Origin: Bacteroidales bacterium
GTDB lineage: Bacteria > Bacteroidota > Bacteroidia > Bacteroidales > UBA932
Direction of reading: 5' to 3'
Length of the DNA stretch: 41,895 nt
NCBI GenBank assembly: GCA_017962025.1
Contig: JAGCWD010000019.1
Location: 1-41,895 of the forward strand
This document shows positions 17,408-24,041 of this stretch, piece after piece. The notes under the pieces are model-generated. The model was not told the origin of the DNA and did not search any database. It was given only the letters and a program-made list of their open reading frames with translations. Made by a program: the position numbers and the translations under genes. Positions within the stretch are counted from its first letter, which is position 1. Each line of letters begins with the position of its first letter.

Positions 17408-18328
17408 TTATTTATTGACCTGGAACCTGGTGTTGCCGGTGGCGAAGAAATCGCAGATCTGACGGGCTGCGGCAAGGCCGGCATTCATGTTGGCCTCTGC
17501 GGTCTGGGCACCCATCTTCTTGGGAGTCGCGAAGACGCGGAGTCCGAACTTCTCCTGCAGCTTGGCGTAGTTGTCAGGCATGACGTCGGTAACGTACTTG
17601 AGGTCGGGACGCTCCTCGAGGGCCTTCTCAAGACCATCCTCATCGATGACCTCCTTGCGGGCGGTGTTCACGAGGGTAGCTCCCTTCGGCATCTTGGTGA
17701 TAAGGTCGTAGCCTATGCTCTTGATGGTGGAAGGAAGTGCAGGAATATGGATGGAGACGTAGTCGGAGTTGGAGTAGAGGTCGTCAAGGTTGAAGACGGG
17801 CTTTGCTCCACCGGCCTCGATCTGCTCGGGAGTGAGGAAGGGGTCGAGGGCGAGGATTTCCATTCCGAGAGCCTTTGCCTTTGCGCCTACGAGACGTCCG
17901 ACATTACCGAAAGCCTGGATTCCAAGGCGCTTGCCCTGGACCTCGCTTCCGGTAGCAGGAGTGAACTGGGTACGGGACATGAATATCATCATGGCAACCG
18001 CCAGCTCGGCTACGGCGTTGGAATTCTGTCCGGGAGTGTTCATGACCACCACATTGTGGGCAGTGGCGGCAGCAAGATCGACATTGTCGAAACCGGCACC
18101 TGCACGTACGACGATCTTTAGGTTCTTTGCGGCATCGAGTACCTCGGCAGTCACCTTGTCGGAGCGGATGATAAGGGCATCGACATCTGCTACTGCTGCG
18201 ATAAGTTCAGAAGCGTCGGCATATTTCTCAAGGGCGGCGAACTCATGGCCTGCACCTGTGACGATCTCCTTGATCCCTGCAACGGCTGCAGCAGAAAAAG
18301 GCTTCTGGGTTGCTACAAGTATCTTCAT
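17408..18328 (-). CDS. serA: D-3-phosphoglycerate dehydrogenase
   Basis: First step of serine synthesis: 3-phosphoglycerate to 3-phosphohydroxypyruvate with NAD. At 306 residues this is the short form without an ACT regulatory domain. NAD-binding region LGIQAFGNVGRLVGAKAKALGM, substrate or catalytic segments IRSDKVTAEVLD, VVRAGAGFDNVD, and LVNTARKEVIDE are present. The usual catalytic His near the C-terminus (TPHxGA) is replaced by Lys in TPKKMGAQTAEAN; the short SerA of Bacteroidetes shows the same change as far as I know, so it is not taken as decay. It lies 6 nt after serC and 7 nt before the DUF1015 gene: one operon. Confidence 0.92.
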   Translation of the reverse strand: MKILVATQKPFSAAAVAGIKEIVTGAGHEFAALEKYADASELIAAVADVDALIIRSDKVTAEVLDAAKNLKIVVRAGAGFDNVDLAAATAHNVVVMNTPGQNSNAVAELAVAMMIFMSRTQFTPATGSEVQGKRLGIQAFGNVGRLVGAKAKALGMEILALDPFLTPEQIEAGGAKPVFNLDDLYSNSDYVSIHIPALPSTIKSIGYDLITKMPKGATLVNTARKEVIDEDGLEKALEERPDLKYVTDVMPDNYAKLQEKFGLRVFATPKKMGAQTAEANMNAGLAAARQICDFFATGNTRFQVNK

Positions 18329-18334
18329 GACAAC

Positions 18335-19408
18335 TTACTTCTTAAGGGTTTCGAATTCCTTCATGCAGTCCACGAGGGCTTGGACATCCTCAAGGGTGCA
18401 GGCGTTGTACAGGGAAGCACGGAAACCACCGACTGAACGGTGTCCCTTGATTCCGATCATACCACGCTCCTTGGCGAAGACGAAGAACTCGTCCTGGAGG
18501 GTCTCGTAGCCGGGAGCCATGACGAAGCAGACGTTCATGATGGAACGGTCTTCCTTGGCAGCGGTTCCGACAAACAGGGAGTTGCGGTCGATCTCGCCAT
18601 AGAGGAGGTTGGCCTTCTCGGTGTCGATCTTGTGGATGGCCTCGATTCCACCGATCCCCTTCAACCACTTCAGGGTCTCATTCATCATGAAGATGGAGAA
18701 CACCGGAGGAGTATTGAACATGGAGAGCTTATCGATGTGGGTGCGGTAGTCAAGCATTGTAGGGATGTACCTGCTGACCCTTCCGAGGGAATCCTTCTTG
18801 ATGATAGCAAAGATGACTCCGGCAGGACCGACGTTCTTCTGTGCACCACCATAGATGAGGTCATATTTGCTTACATCCACTGGACGGCTCATAATGTCGG
18901 AGCTCATGTCAGCGATGAGCGGAACGGGACAGTCGATATCTTCCTTGATCTCGGTTCCGTAGATGGTGTTGTTGGTGGTAATGTGGAAGTAATCAATGTC
19001 GGTAGGGATTTCGTAACCCTTGGGAATATAGGAATAGTTCTTGTCGGCTGAGCTGGCCAGGGCGTAGGCCTCTCCGATGCCCTTTGCCTCCTTGAGAGCC
19101 TTCTTGGCCCAGACGCCGGTCTCGAGATAGGCAGCCTTCTTCTCAAGGTAGTTCATTGCGACATAGAGGAACTGAAGGGAAGCACCGCCACCGAGGAAAA
19201 CAACCTCATGGGTGTCGGGAATGTTAAGGAGTTCCCTCCAGAGAGCACGGCACTCGTCCATTGTCTCGTCCCACTCCTTAGTACGGTGGGAGATGCTGAG
19301 TACGGAGACTCCGGTGCCCTTGAAATCCTTGAGGGCCTCGATGGCATTGTCAATGGCCACCTGCGGGAGCAGGCAAGGGCCGGCATTGAATACGTGAACC
19401 TTTTTCAT
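18335..19408 (-). CDS. serC: Phosphoserine aminotransferase
   Basis: A 357-residue class V PLP aminotransferase that converts 3-phosphohydroxypyruvate and glutamate to phosphoserine and 2-oxoglutarate, and can also serve pyridoxal phosphate synthesis. It shows the N-terminal [44 protein letters not shown] and [12 protein letters not shown], with Lys191 the PLP-binding lysine. The C-terminal [15 protein letters not shown] is also characteristic. It is the first gene of serC-serA-DUF1015, with a -7 promoter box in the 108-nt gap upstream. Confidence 0.96.
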   Translation of the reverse strand: MKKVHVFNAGPCLLPQVAIDNAIEALKDFKGTGVSVLSISHRTKEWDETMDECRALWRELLNIPDTHEVVFLGGGASLQFLYVAMNYLEKKAAYLETGVWAKKALKEAKGIGEAYALASSADKNYSYIPKGYEIPTDIDYFHITTNNTIYGTEIKEDIDCPVPLIADMSSDIMSRPVDVSKYDLIYGGAQKNVGPAGVIFAIIKKDSLGRVSRYIPTMLDYRTHIDKLSMFNTPPVFSIFMMNETLKWLKGIGGIEAIHKIDTEKANLLYGEIDRNSLFVGTAAKEDRSIMNVCFVMAPGYETLQDEFFVFAKERGMIGIKGHRSVGGFRASLYNACTLEDVQALVDCMKEFETLKK

Positions 19409-19473
19409 TTCGAATATTTTAATTTTTAACTGATTTTATTTGGAATGATTCCGAATTAAAACTTGTCAGGCAG

Positions 19474-19481
19474 CAAAGTTA
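19474..19481 (-). promoter_or_regulatory. -7 element upstream of serC
   Basis: TAACTTTG on the minus strand is a full match to TAnnTTTG, 65 nt before the serC ATG. The upstream area is AT-rich, with no exact TTTG at the right spacing for the -33 box. The 108-nt region between pyrB and serC has no obvious terminator or leader peptide. Confidence 0.5.
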
Positions 19482-19516
19482 CTTAAATTAAAAGTAATAA
19501 ACTAATTTAATCCGAT

Positions 19517-20422
19517 TTATCTGTAACCAAGCAGATAGGAGATGATGGCCATCCTGACATACATTCCTCCACCGGCCTGCTGGAAGTAGTAGGCATAGGG
19601 TGTCGAATCCACATCTTCGGCGATTTCACCGACCCTGGGAAGCGGATGCATGACCTTCATTCCGGGCCTTACCCCACCCAGCATGGATGCCGTGAGCCTG
19701 TACACATCCTTGACTTTATTATATTCATCCATGTCCGGGAACCTCTCCTGCTGGACGCGGGTCATGTAGAGGATATCGCACTCATTAAGACCTTCCTCGA
19801 TCCTGGAAACCTGCCTGTAAGGGATGGCGTCCTTGTCCAGCATCTCAAGATACTTCTTCGGCATGGTGAGTTCATCGGGAGAGGTGAAGGTGAAGCGGGG
19901 ATTGAAATGCCTGAGGGCATCTACCAGTGAGTGCACTGCACGGCCGTACTTCAGGTCTCCAACCATATTCACATCAAGCCCTTCGAGCCTGCCCTGCGTC
20001 TTCTGGATTGCATAGAGGTCCAGGATCGTCTGTGTAGGGTGCTGGTTGGCCCCGTCTCCCGCGTTTATCACAGGAACGGAAGCCACCGATGCAGCGATGT
20101 CGGCAGCTCCAGCCATGGGATGGCGCATGACTATCATGTCCACGTAGTTTGAAACGATCTTGATAGTGTCCTCAAGGGTCACTCCCTTGGACTGGCTTGT
20201 GTTCCGGTTGTCAGGAAAACCAATGACCCTGGCGCCGAGGCGGTTGACCGCAGTCTCGAAAGAAAGGCGGGTCCTGGTGGACGGTTCGAAGAAGAGACAG
20301 GCAACTACTTTCCCGGCAAGGAAATTCTGTTCGCGGTTAGCTTCGAACTCTTTTGCGACCTCAAGGATGTGGAGTATCTCATCCTTAGTGAAGTCCTGGA
20401 TTGAAATCAAACTCTTGGGCAT
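19517..20422 (-). CDS. pyrB: Aspartate carbamoyltransferase catalytic subunit
   Basis: Commits carbamoyl phosphate and aspartate to pyrimidine synthesis. At 301 residues it has the normal length. Carbamoyl-phosphate site FFEPSTRTRLSFE (Ser48-Thr49-Arg50-Thr51-Arg52), TSQSKGVTLEDT, the DGANQHPTQTILD segment, DLKYGRAVHSL for the second domain, and HPLPRVGEI for the aspartate/240s region are all present. It follows yigZ by 15 nt. In many Bacteroidales pyrI (regulatory chain) comes directly after pyrB; here the next gene is serC and no pyrI occurs in the window, so allosteric control may be absent or encoded elsewhere. Confidence 0.96.
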   Translation of the reverse strand: MPKSLISIQDFTKDEILHILEVAKEFEANREQNFLAGKVVACLFFEPSTRTRLSFETAVNRLGARVIGFPDNRNTSQSKGVTLEDTIKIVSNYVDMIVMRHPMAGAADIAASVASVPVINAGDGANQHPTQTILDLYAIQKTQGRLEGLDVNMVGDLKYGRAVHSLVDALRHFNPRFTFTSPDELTMPKKYLEMLDKDAIPYRQVSRIEEGLNECDILYMTRVQQERFPDMDEYNKVKDVYRLTASMLGGVRPGMKVMHPLPRVGEIAEDVDSTPYAYYFQQAGGGMYVRMAIISYLLGYR

Positions 20423-20437
20423 GACAATATATTCATT

Positions 20438-21058
20438 TTAAATTAATTCCGTAATACAACCTTCAATTCCGGAAAGCCTTTGGAGAAGGTCCTGCTCCGA
20501 GGAAAGGCGGACCCAGGCCTTAAGGGAACACTCAGCTCCAAAGTCCTGGTCCTTCTGGCGCAGGTCCATGTCCTTGAGGACCTTCATCACCCGATTCATC
20601 TCAGCATATCCAAAATCGATCCGGTACCAGTTGCCCGCCACCTTCTCGACAGTTCCCGCATTGTCAAGGGCCTGGGCGGTAGAGGTCTTGTAAGCCCTTA
20701 TGAGTCCTGGAATACCAAGCTTTATACCCCCAAAATAGCGGACCACCACAACGAGGGTGTCACTCAACTGCCTGGAATCTATCTGGCCAAGGATTGGCCT
20801 TCCTGCGGAGGAAGATGGCTCTCCGTCGTCATTGGCACGGAAACGATCTCCGAGGTAGCCCAGACGGTAGGCATAACAATGGTGACGGGCATCGTGGTAT
20901 TTCTTTTTCAAATCACTTACGATGTCCTTCACTTCTTCCTCTGTCTCAACTGGATAGGCGAACGAAATGAAACGACTGCCATTATCCTTGAACAAACCTT
21001 CCGCAGGGCGGGGGATGCTCTTATAGGAGTCTTGGATAATGTTTTCCGATGCGTTCAT
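20438..21058 (-). CDS. yigZ: YigZ/IMPACT family protein
   Basis: A 206-residue protein of the UPF0029/IMPACT family. The start is ATG 21058 (MNASENI); an in-frame TTG two codons upstream is less likely. The N-terminal domain has SRFISFAYPVETEEEV, DARHHCYAYRLG, NDDGEPSSSAGRPIL and VVVRYFGGIKLG, the family hallmarks. The C-terminal part fits the DUF1949 ferredoxin-like domain. Function is poorly defined: related to eukaryotic IMPACT, which affects translation control. It is the first gene of yigZ-pyrB and is divergent from the PRiA4b-type gene. Confidence 0.93.
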   Translation of the reverse strand: MNASENIIQDSYKSIPRPAEGLFKDNGSRFISFAYPVETEEEVKDIVSDLKKKYHDARHHCYAYRLGYLGDRFRANDDGEPSSSAGRPILGQIDSRQLSDTLVVVVRYFGGIKLGIPGLIRAYKTSTAQALDNAGTVEKVAGNWYRIDFGYAEMNRVMKVLKDMDLRQKDQDFGAECSLKAWVRLSSEQDLLQRLSGIEGCITELI

Positions 21059-21068
21059 TCTCAATCTA

Positions 21069-21124
21069 CTAAATTAGCGTTTTTCACATAATTTTGCAAC
21101 GCAGCGGGATTTTTTGTAATTTTG
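21069..21124. promoter_or_regulatory. Back-to-back divergent promoters, yigZ-pyrB and PRiA4b-like-miaA
   Basis: Plus strand: TTTG (21093-21096), exactly 20 nt, TAATTTTG (21117-21124), a full match to the Bacteroidetes promoter; the ATG at 21142 follows 17 nt later, giving a very short leader. Minus strand: GTTG (21100-21097), 20 nt, TAATTTAG (21076-21069), one mismatch in each box, 10 nt before the yigZ ATG. The two -33 boxes abut (TTTGCAAC), so both promoters cannot easily be occupied at once. Confidence 0.65.
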
Positions 21125-21141
21125 AATAACTTTTGAGTCAT

Positions 21142-21726
21142 ATGGTTTATCAATTCAGAGTCACACTGGCTGGAATCAAGGGATTTTTCAGGGTTTACCG
21201 AATGGATCCAAGCTGCACGCTCTACTCCTTTCACAAGCAGATGCGCGCCGACTTGGAACTGCCCCAGGACCAGCTTATAATGTTCAAGGCCCTAGGTAGC
21301 GACGGGGCTGTCATAGCCCGCTACGGCCTCTTCGATCTCGGATCCGGCACCGTGGACATGGTCACTGTGGACCAGGCCGTTAAGGCAGGAGTAGCTTCGT
21401 TTGTCTATTTCTATGACGTTCCCAACAGGAAGAGCGTGATAGTGACATTCGAGGGAATGGATGAAGGAAACATCAATGCACCTGTCATCGTAGAGTCCAA
21501 GGGCCCAAATCCCATAGAATTCGAGAACGGCTATGTGGCCTTCGAAGACCTTCCTGACTCCCAGCGCCATCTCCCGGGCCAGAAGCCTGACTGGGGAGCG
21601 ATGGTCGCCGGGGCTGCATCTTCCGACGATGTAAGCCTGGACGATGACGACTCCGATGATGAAGAGGAGGACGATGATGAGGACGGAAAGGAAGTCTTTG
21701 ACGGAACGGAAGACCTGAACTTTTAG
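21142..21726 (+). CDS. PRiA4b ORF-3-like domain protein with acidic tail
   Basis: A 194-residue cytoplasmic protein. The start is ATG 21142 (MVYQFRVTL); a TTG three codons earlier is rejected because the promoter -10-like box is too near. The first 150 residues match the plasmid pRiA4b ORF-3 fold: YQFRVTLAGIKGFFRVYRM, CTLYSFHKQMRADLELPQD, FVYFYDVPNRKSVIVTFEG and PNPIEFENGYVAFEDLPD. The last 40 residues are almost wholly Asp/Glu/Ser (DDDDSDDEEEDDDEDG), a disordered acidic tail. Family function is unknown. It lies 3 nt before miaA and is its operon partner. No transposon features are near, despite the plasmid-derived family name. Confidence 0.82.
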   Translation: MVYQFRVTLAGIKGFFRVYRMDPSCTLYSFHKQMRADLELPQDQLIMFKALGSDGAVIARYGLFDLGSGTVDMVTVDQAVKAGVASFVYFYDVPNRKSVIVTFEGMDEGNINAPVIVESKGPNPIEFENGYVAFEDLPDSQRHLPGQKPDWGAMVAGAASSDDVSLDDDDSDDEEEDDDEDGKEVFDGTEDLNF

Positions 21727-21729
21727 GCC

Positions 21730-22590
21730 ATGAAGCGCCGGCTCGTCATAATCCTTGGGCCGACCGCCGTAGGAAAGACCGACTTCAGCATCGGAAAGGC
21801 CATTGAATATGGTTCCCCGGTGATTTCCTGCGATTCGAGACAGATCTACAAAGACATGACGATAGGGACAGCCGTCCCGGATGCTTCACAGCTTGCCGCC
21901 GTGAAGCATTATTTCATCCAGACGGTTCCGGTAACGGAAGCCTATACAGCAGGTGACTATGAGCGCGATGCCATAGCACTTGTCAGGAAGTTATTCAGCG
22001 AGGGTCATGAAAACCTTGTGATGACGGGAGGCTCCATGTTCTACATCGACGCTGTCTGCAATGGCTTGGATGACCTGCCTGACGGGGACCCATCCGTACG
22101 TGCCGGGCTCTGGGACAGGCTTGAAGCCGAAGGAATCGATCGCCTTTCTGAAGAGCTCAGGCAAAGGGATCCTGAAACATATTCAGAAATCGACATAAAG
22201 AACAGCCAGCGGGTGATAAGGGCTCTGGAGGTGAGCTTCGTTTCAGGCCGTCCACTGTCATCCTTCAAGACGAGGACACGCAAGGCAAGGGATTTTGAAA
22301 TAGAGAAGATCGGACTGACCAGGCCACGGGAGGAACTGTACTCCCGCATCGACCGGAGGGTCCTTTCTATGATGAAAGCGGGCCTCGAAGATGAGGTCCG
22401 CTCCCTTATTCCTTTCCGGAACTGCCAGGCACTCCAGACAGTTGGGTACAAGGAGATGTTTGAATATCTTGACGGCAAGATTCCCTTAGAAGAGGCAGTC
22501 CGCCTCATACAACGGAACACCCGCCACTATGCCAAAAGGCAACTTACCTGGTGGCGCCGCGACCCCGCTATCAACTGGATCAATCTCTAG
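21730..22590 (+). CDS. miaA: tRNA dimethylallyltransferase
   Basis: Transfers a dimethylallyl group to N6 of A37 in tRNAs reading UNN codons. The 286-residue product is slightly short for the family. P-loop GPTAVGKT (10-17), SCDSRQIYKDMTIGTAVP, QTVPVTEAYTAGDYERDA, MTGGSMFYIDAVCNG, KNSQRVIRALEV and the C-terminal LQTVGYKEMFEYLDG and NTRHYAKRQLTWWRR are all characteristic. The insertion domain between the last two is compact. It ends in TAG 8 nt before the long inverted-repeat element. Confidence 0.96.
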   Translation: MKRRLVIILGPTAVGKTDFSIGKAIEYGSPVISCDSRQIYKDMTIGTAVPDASQLAAVKHYFIQTVPVTEAYTAGDYERDAIALVRKLFSEGHENLVMTGGSMFYIDAVCNGLDDLPDGDPSVRAGLWDRLEAEGIDRLSEELRQRDPETYSEIDIKNSQRVIRALEVSFVSGRPLSSFKTRTRKARDFEIEKIGLTRPREELYSRIDRRVLSMMKAGLEDEVRSLIPFRNCQALQTVGYKEMFEYLDGKIPLEEAVRLIQRNTRHYAKRQLTWWRRDPAINWINL

Positions 22591-22597
22591 GTATTCT

Positions 22598-22709
22598 GTA
22601 ATAAGAAGTATCACTTCCTGAACCGCCGCTTCGCGGCCCCTCCCAGGGGGCCCCTCCCTCTTAACGTGCCGAGGGTGGCAGTGGTTCAGGAAGTGATACT
22701 TCTTATTAC
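22598..22709. repeat. 112-bp element with perfect 27-bp terminal inverted repeats
   Basis: Arms 22598-22624 and 22683-22709 are exact reverse complements over 27 bp (begins GTAATAAGAAGTATCACTTC, ends GTGATACTTCTTATTAC). The 58-nt centre is GC-rich with its own small hairpins: CCGC-TTC-GCGG (22626-22636 area) and CCCTC/GAGGG. It lies between the convergent miaA and DUF3127 genes, 7 and 9 nt from their stops. There is no T-run after either arm, so it is not a classical intrinsic terminator, though as RNA it would form a very stable stem. Short TATTC repeats flank it (22592-22596, 22714-22718). It has no coding capacity. A MITE- or REP-like mobile palindrome is the best guess. Confidence 0.85.
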
Positions 22710-22718
22710 CGGTTATTC

Positions 22719-23114
22719 CTAGAACGGAAGGTCGTTGGAGTCGTCTTCGGCTGGCATATCGTCCAGTGATGGAGGAGGTGCCTGCTGGGTCAGCTGAGGC
22801 TGAGGTGACTGCACCGGCTGCTGGGAAGGCTGCCCGGCCGGCGAGATACGCCAGACACGGACATCGTTGTACCACCTTCCATTGAATTCCCTGGCCCTGA
22901 GGTTGAAGGAGACCTTAACCTCATCACCGGCCTGGAACCTATCCAACTCCGCAACCCTTTCATTACCGAAGGAAGTGAAGCAGACCTCGGAAGTGTAGCT
23001 GCCGTCCTGGAACTCGAGGATAAAGTCCTGCTTCATCCACGGTCCTCTGGCACTCTGGCCGCTTTGCTTGGCGAATTTCTGGGAAATCCTGCCTTCCAGT
23101 TCAAGAGCTGCCAT
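22719..23114 (-). CDS. DUF3127 protein, OB-fold-like with SSB-type acidic C-terminus
   Basis: A 131-residue protein. Residues 1-88 match the DUF3127 family (LELEGRISQKFAKQSG, KQDFILEFQDGSY, GDEVKVSFNLRAREFNGRWYNDVRVWRI) and have the strand pattern of a small OB fold. Residues 90-118 are a Pro/Gln-rich linker, and the chain ends EDDSNDLPF, much like the acidic tip of single-stranded-DNA-binding protein that recruits repair enzymes. An SSB-like nucleic-acid role is thus inferred; it is not the housekeeping SSB by sequence. It starts 7 nt after the FKBP gene. Confidence 0.85.
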   Translation of the reverse strand: MAALELEGRISQKFAKQSGQSARGPWMKQDFILEFQDGSYTSEVCFTSFGNERVAELDRFQAGDEVKVSFNLRAREFNGRWYNDVRVWRISPAGQPSQQPVQSPQPQLTQQAPPPSLDDMPAEDDSNDLPF

Positions 23115-23121
23115 TCCGGTA

Positions 23122-23919
23122 CTACTCTGCAGGAGCCACGAAATGCTTCACGGAATCCAACTGGATGTCGAACACCAGCGGAGTGTTGGGCTCAATGGCG
23201 TTGGCGCCACGCTCGCCGTAACCAAGCTCGGCGGGAACATAAAGGGTAGCCTTGCCACCTTCTCCAAGAAGCTGAAGACCCTCGGTCCATCCGGGGATGA
23301 CCCTGTTGAGCATCAGCATCACTGAAGGCTGGTCCTCGGCGACTTCCTCGATGACGGAACCATCCTTGAGGGAAAGCTTATAGTGGACATAGACGGTGTC
23401 CTGCTCGCTGGGCTTGTTATCATTACCGGCTTCCTTGATAAGGTAAGCGAGTCCGGTAGGAGAAGTCTGGACACCAGCCTTCTTCTTGACCTCGTCGAAG
23501 AACTTGGCCTGGGCCTCCTTGTTGACGGCGGCGGTGTAGGCATTCCTCTTCTCTATGAATTCGCTGACGATACGGTTCATCTCCTCAGGATTGATCTTGA
23601 ACTGCTTTACGAACTCAGGATTGTTCTGGTTGCCCTTGGCATTCACGAAATCATTGATTCCTTTCTTCAATTCGTTGAAGTTGAGCTCACCCATGTTGTA
23701 GCCCTTGATCATGGAGCCAAAGTTGATACCCATGAGGTAACTTACGGTATCTATCTCAGCCTTTGAAGGAAGGAGTCCCTTTGCAGAAACAACATTTTCA
23801 GCAACAGGTGCTACACCCGTGCTGTCGGCACCGGCGGCATCGCCTGCCGGCTTCTTGGTGTTGCAAGCCACTGCCAGAACGAGCATGGCGGTTGCAGCAA
23901 ACAGATTGATTGTCTTCAT
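23122..23919 (-). CDS. FKBP-type peptidyl-prolyl isomerase lipoprotein
   Basis: A 265-residue FkpA/Mip-type folding helper. The lipoprotein signal ends at Cys19 (LAVAC). Residues about 45-150 form the helical dimerisation domain (VSYLMGINFGSMIKGYNM, FNELKKGINDFV). The FKBP domain follows at about 165-262: DTVYVHYKLSLKDGSVIEE, VIPGWTEGLQLLGEGGKATLYVP and ELGYGERGANAIEPNTPLVFDIQL. It should assist folding of periplasmic or outer-membrane proteins. The DGSVIEE turn differs slightly from the common DGTVFDSS. DUF3127 follows by 7 nt; the pairing of an envelope chaperone with a cytoplasmic OB-fold protein has no obvious functional logic. Confidence 0.94.
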   Translation of the reverse strand: MKTINLFAATAMLVLAVACNTKKPAGDAAGADSTGVAPVAENVVSAKGLLPSKAEIDTVSYLMGINFGSMIKGYNMGELNFNELKKGINDFVNAKGNQNNPEFVKQFKINPEEMNRIVSEFIEKRNAYTAAVNKEAQAKFFDEVKKKAGVQTSPTGLAYLIKEAGNDNKPSEQDTVYVHYKLSLKDGSVIEEVAEDQPSVMLMLNRVIPGWTEGLQLLGEGGKATLYVPAELGYGERGANAIEPNTPLVFDIQLDSVKHFVAPAE

Positions 23920-23989
23920 AACTATAGAGTATTATTTGTTTTTCCAGCCCGCAAATATCGCAAAAAATATTCATATTGAGATTATTTAG

Positions 23990-24021
23990 TTTGCTAATCT
24001 GGTTTTTTATCCCTAAATTTA
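23990..24021 (+). promoter_or_regulatory. Promoter for recQ
   Basis: TTTG (23990-23993), exactly 20 nt, then TAAATTTA (24014-24021), one mismatch to the TAnnTTTG consensus, 20 nt before the recQ ATG at 24042. Confidence 0.5.
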
Positions 24022-24041
24022 ATGATAAATAAAGACCACAT

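Noticed and set aside
17401..17484. Longer N-terminus for the DUF1015 protein starting inside serA.
   Set aside because: The extra 28 residues are low-complexity and overlap serA; family proteins start at MVRVKPFAA.
17408..18328. serA as an inactive paralogue because the catalytic His is Lys.
   Set aside because: The TPKKMGAQT form is, to my knowledge, usual in short SerA of Bacteroidetes, and the gene sits in an intact serine operon.
21142..21726. PRiA4b-like gene as part of a transposon or plasmid remnant.
   Set aside because: No transposase, inverted ends or composition change; it lies in a housekeeping operon with its own promoter.
22598..22709. The long inverted repeat as an ordinary rho-independent terminator.
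   Set aside because: The loop is 58 nt and neither strand has a T-run after the stem.
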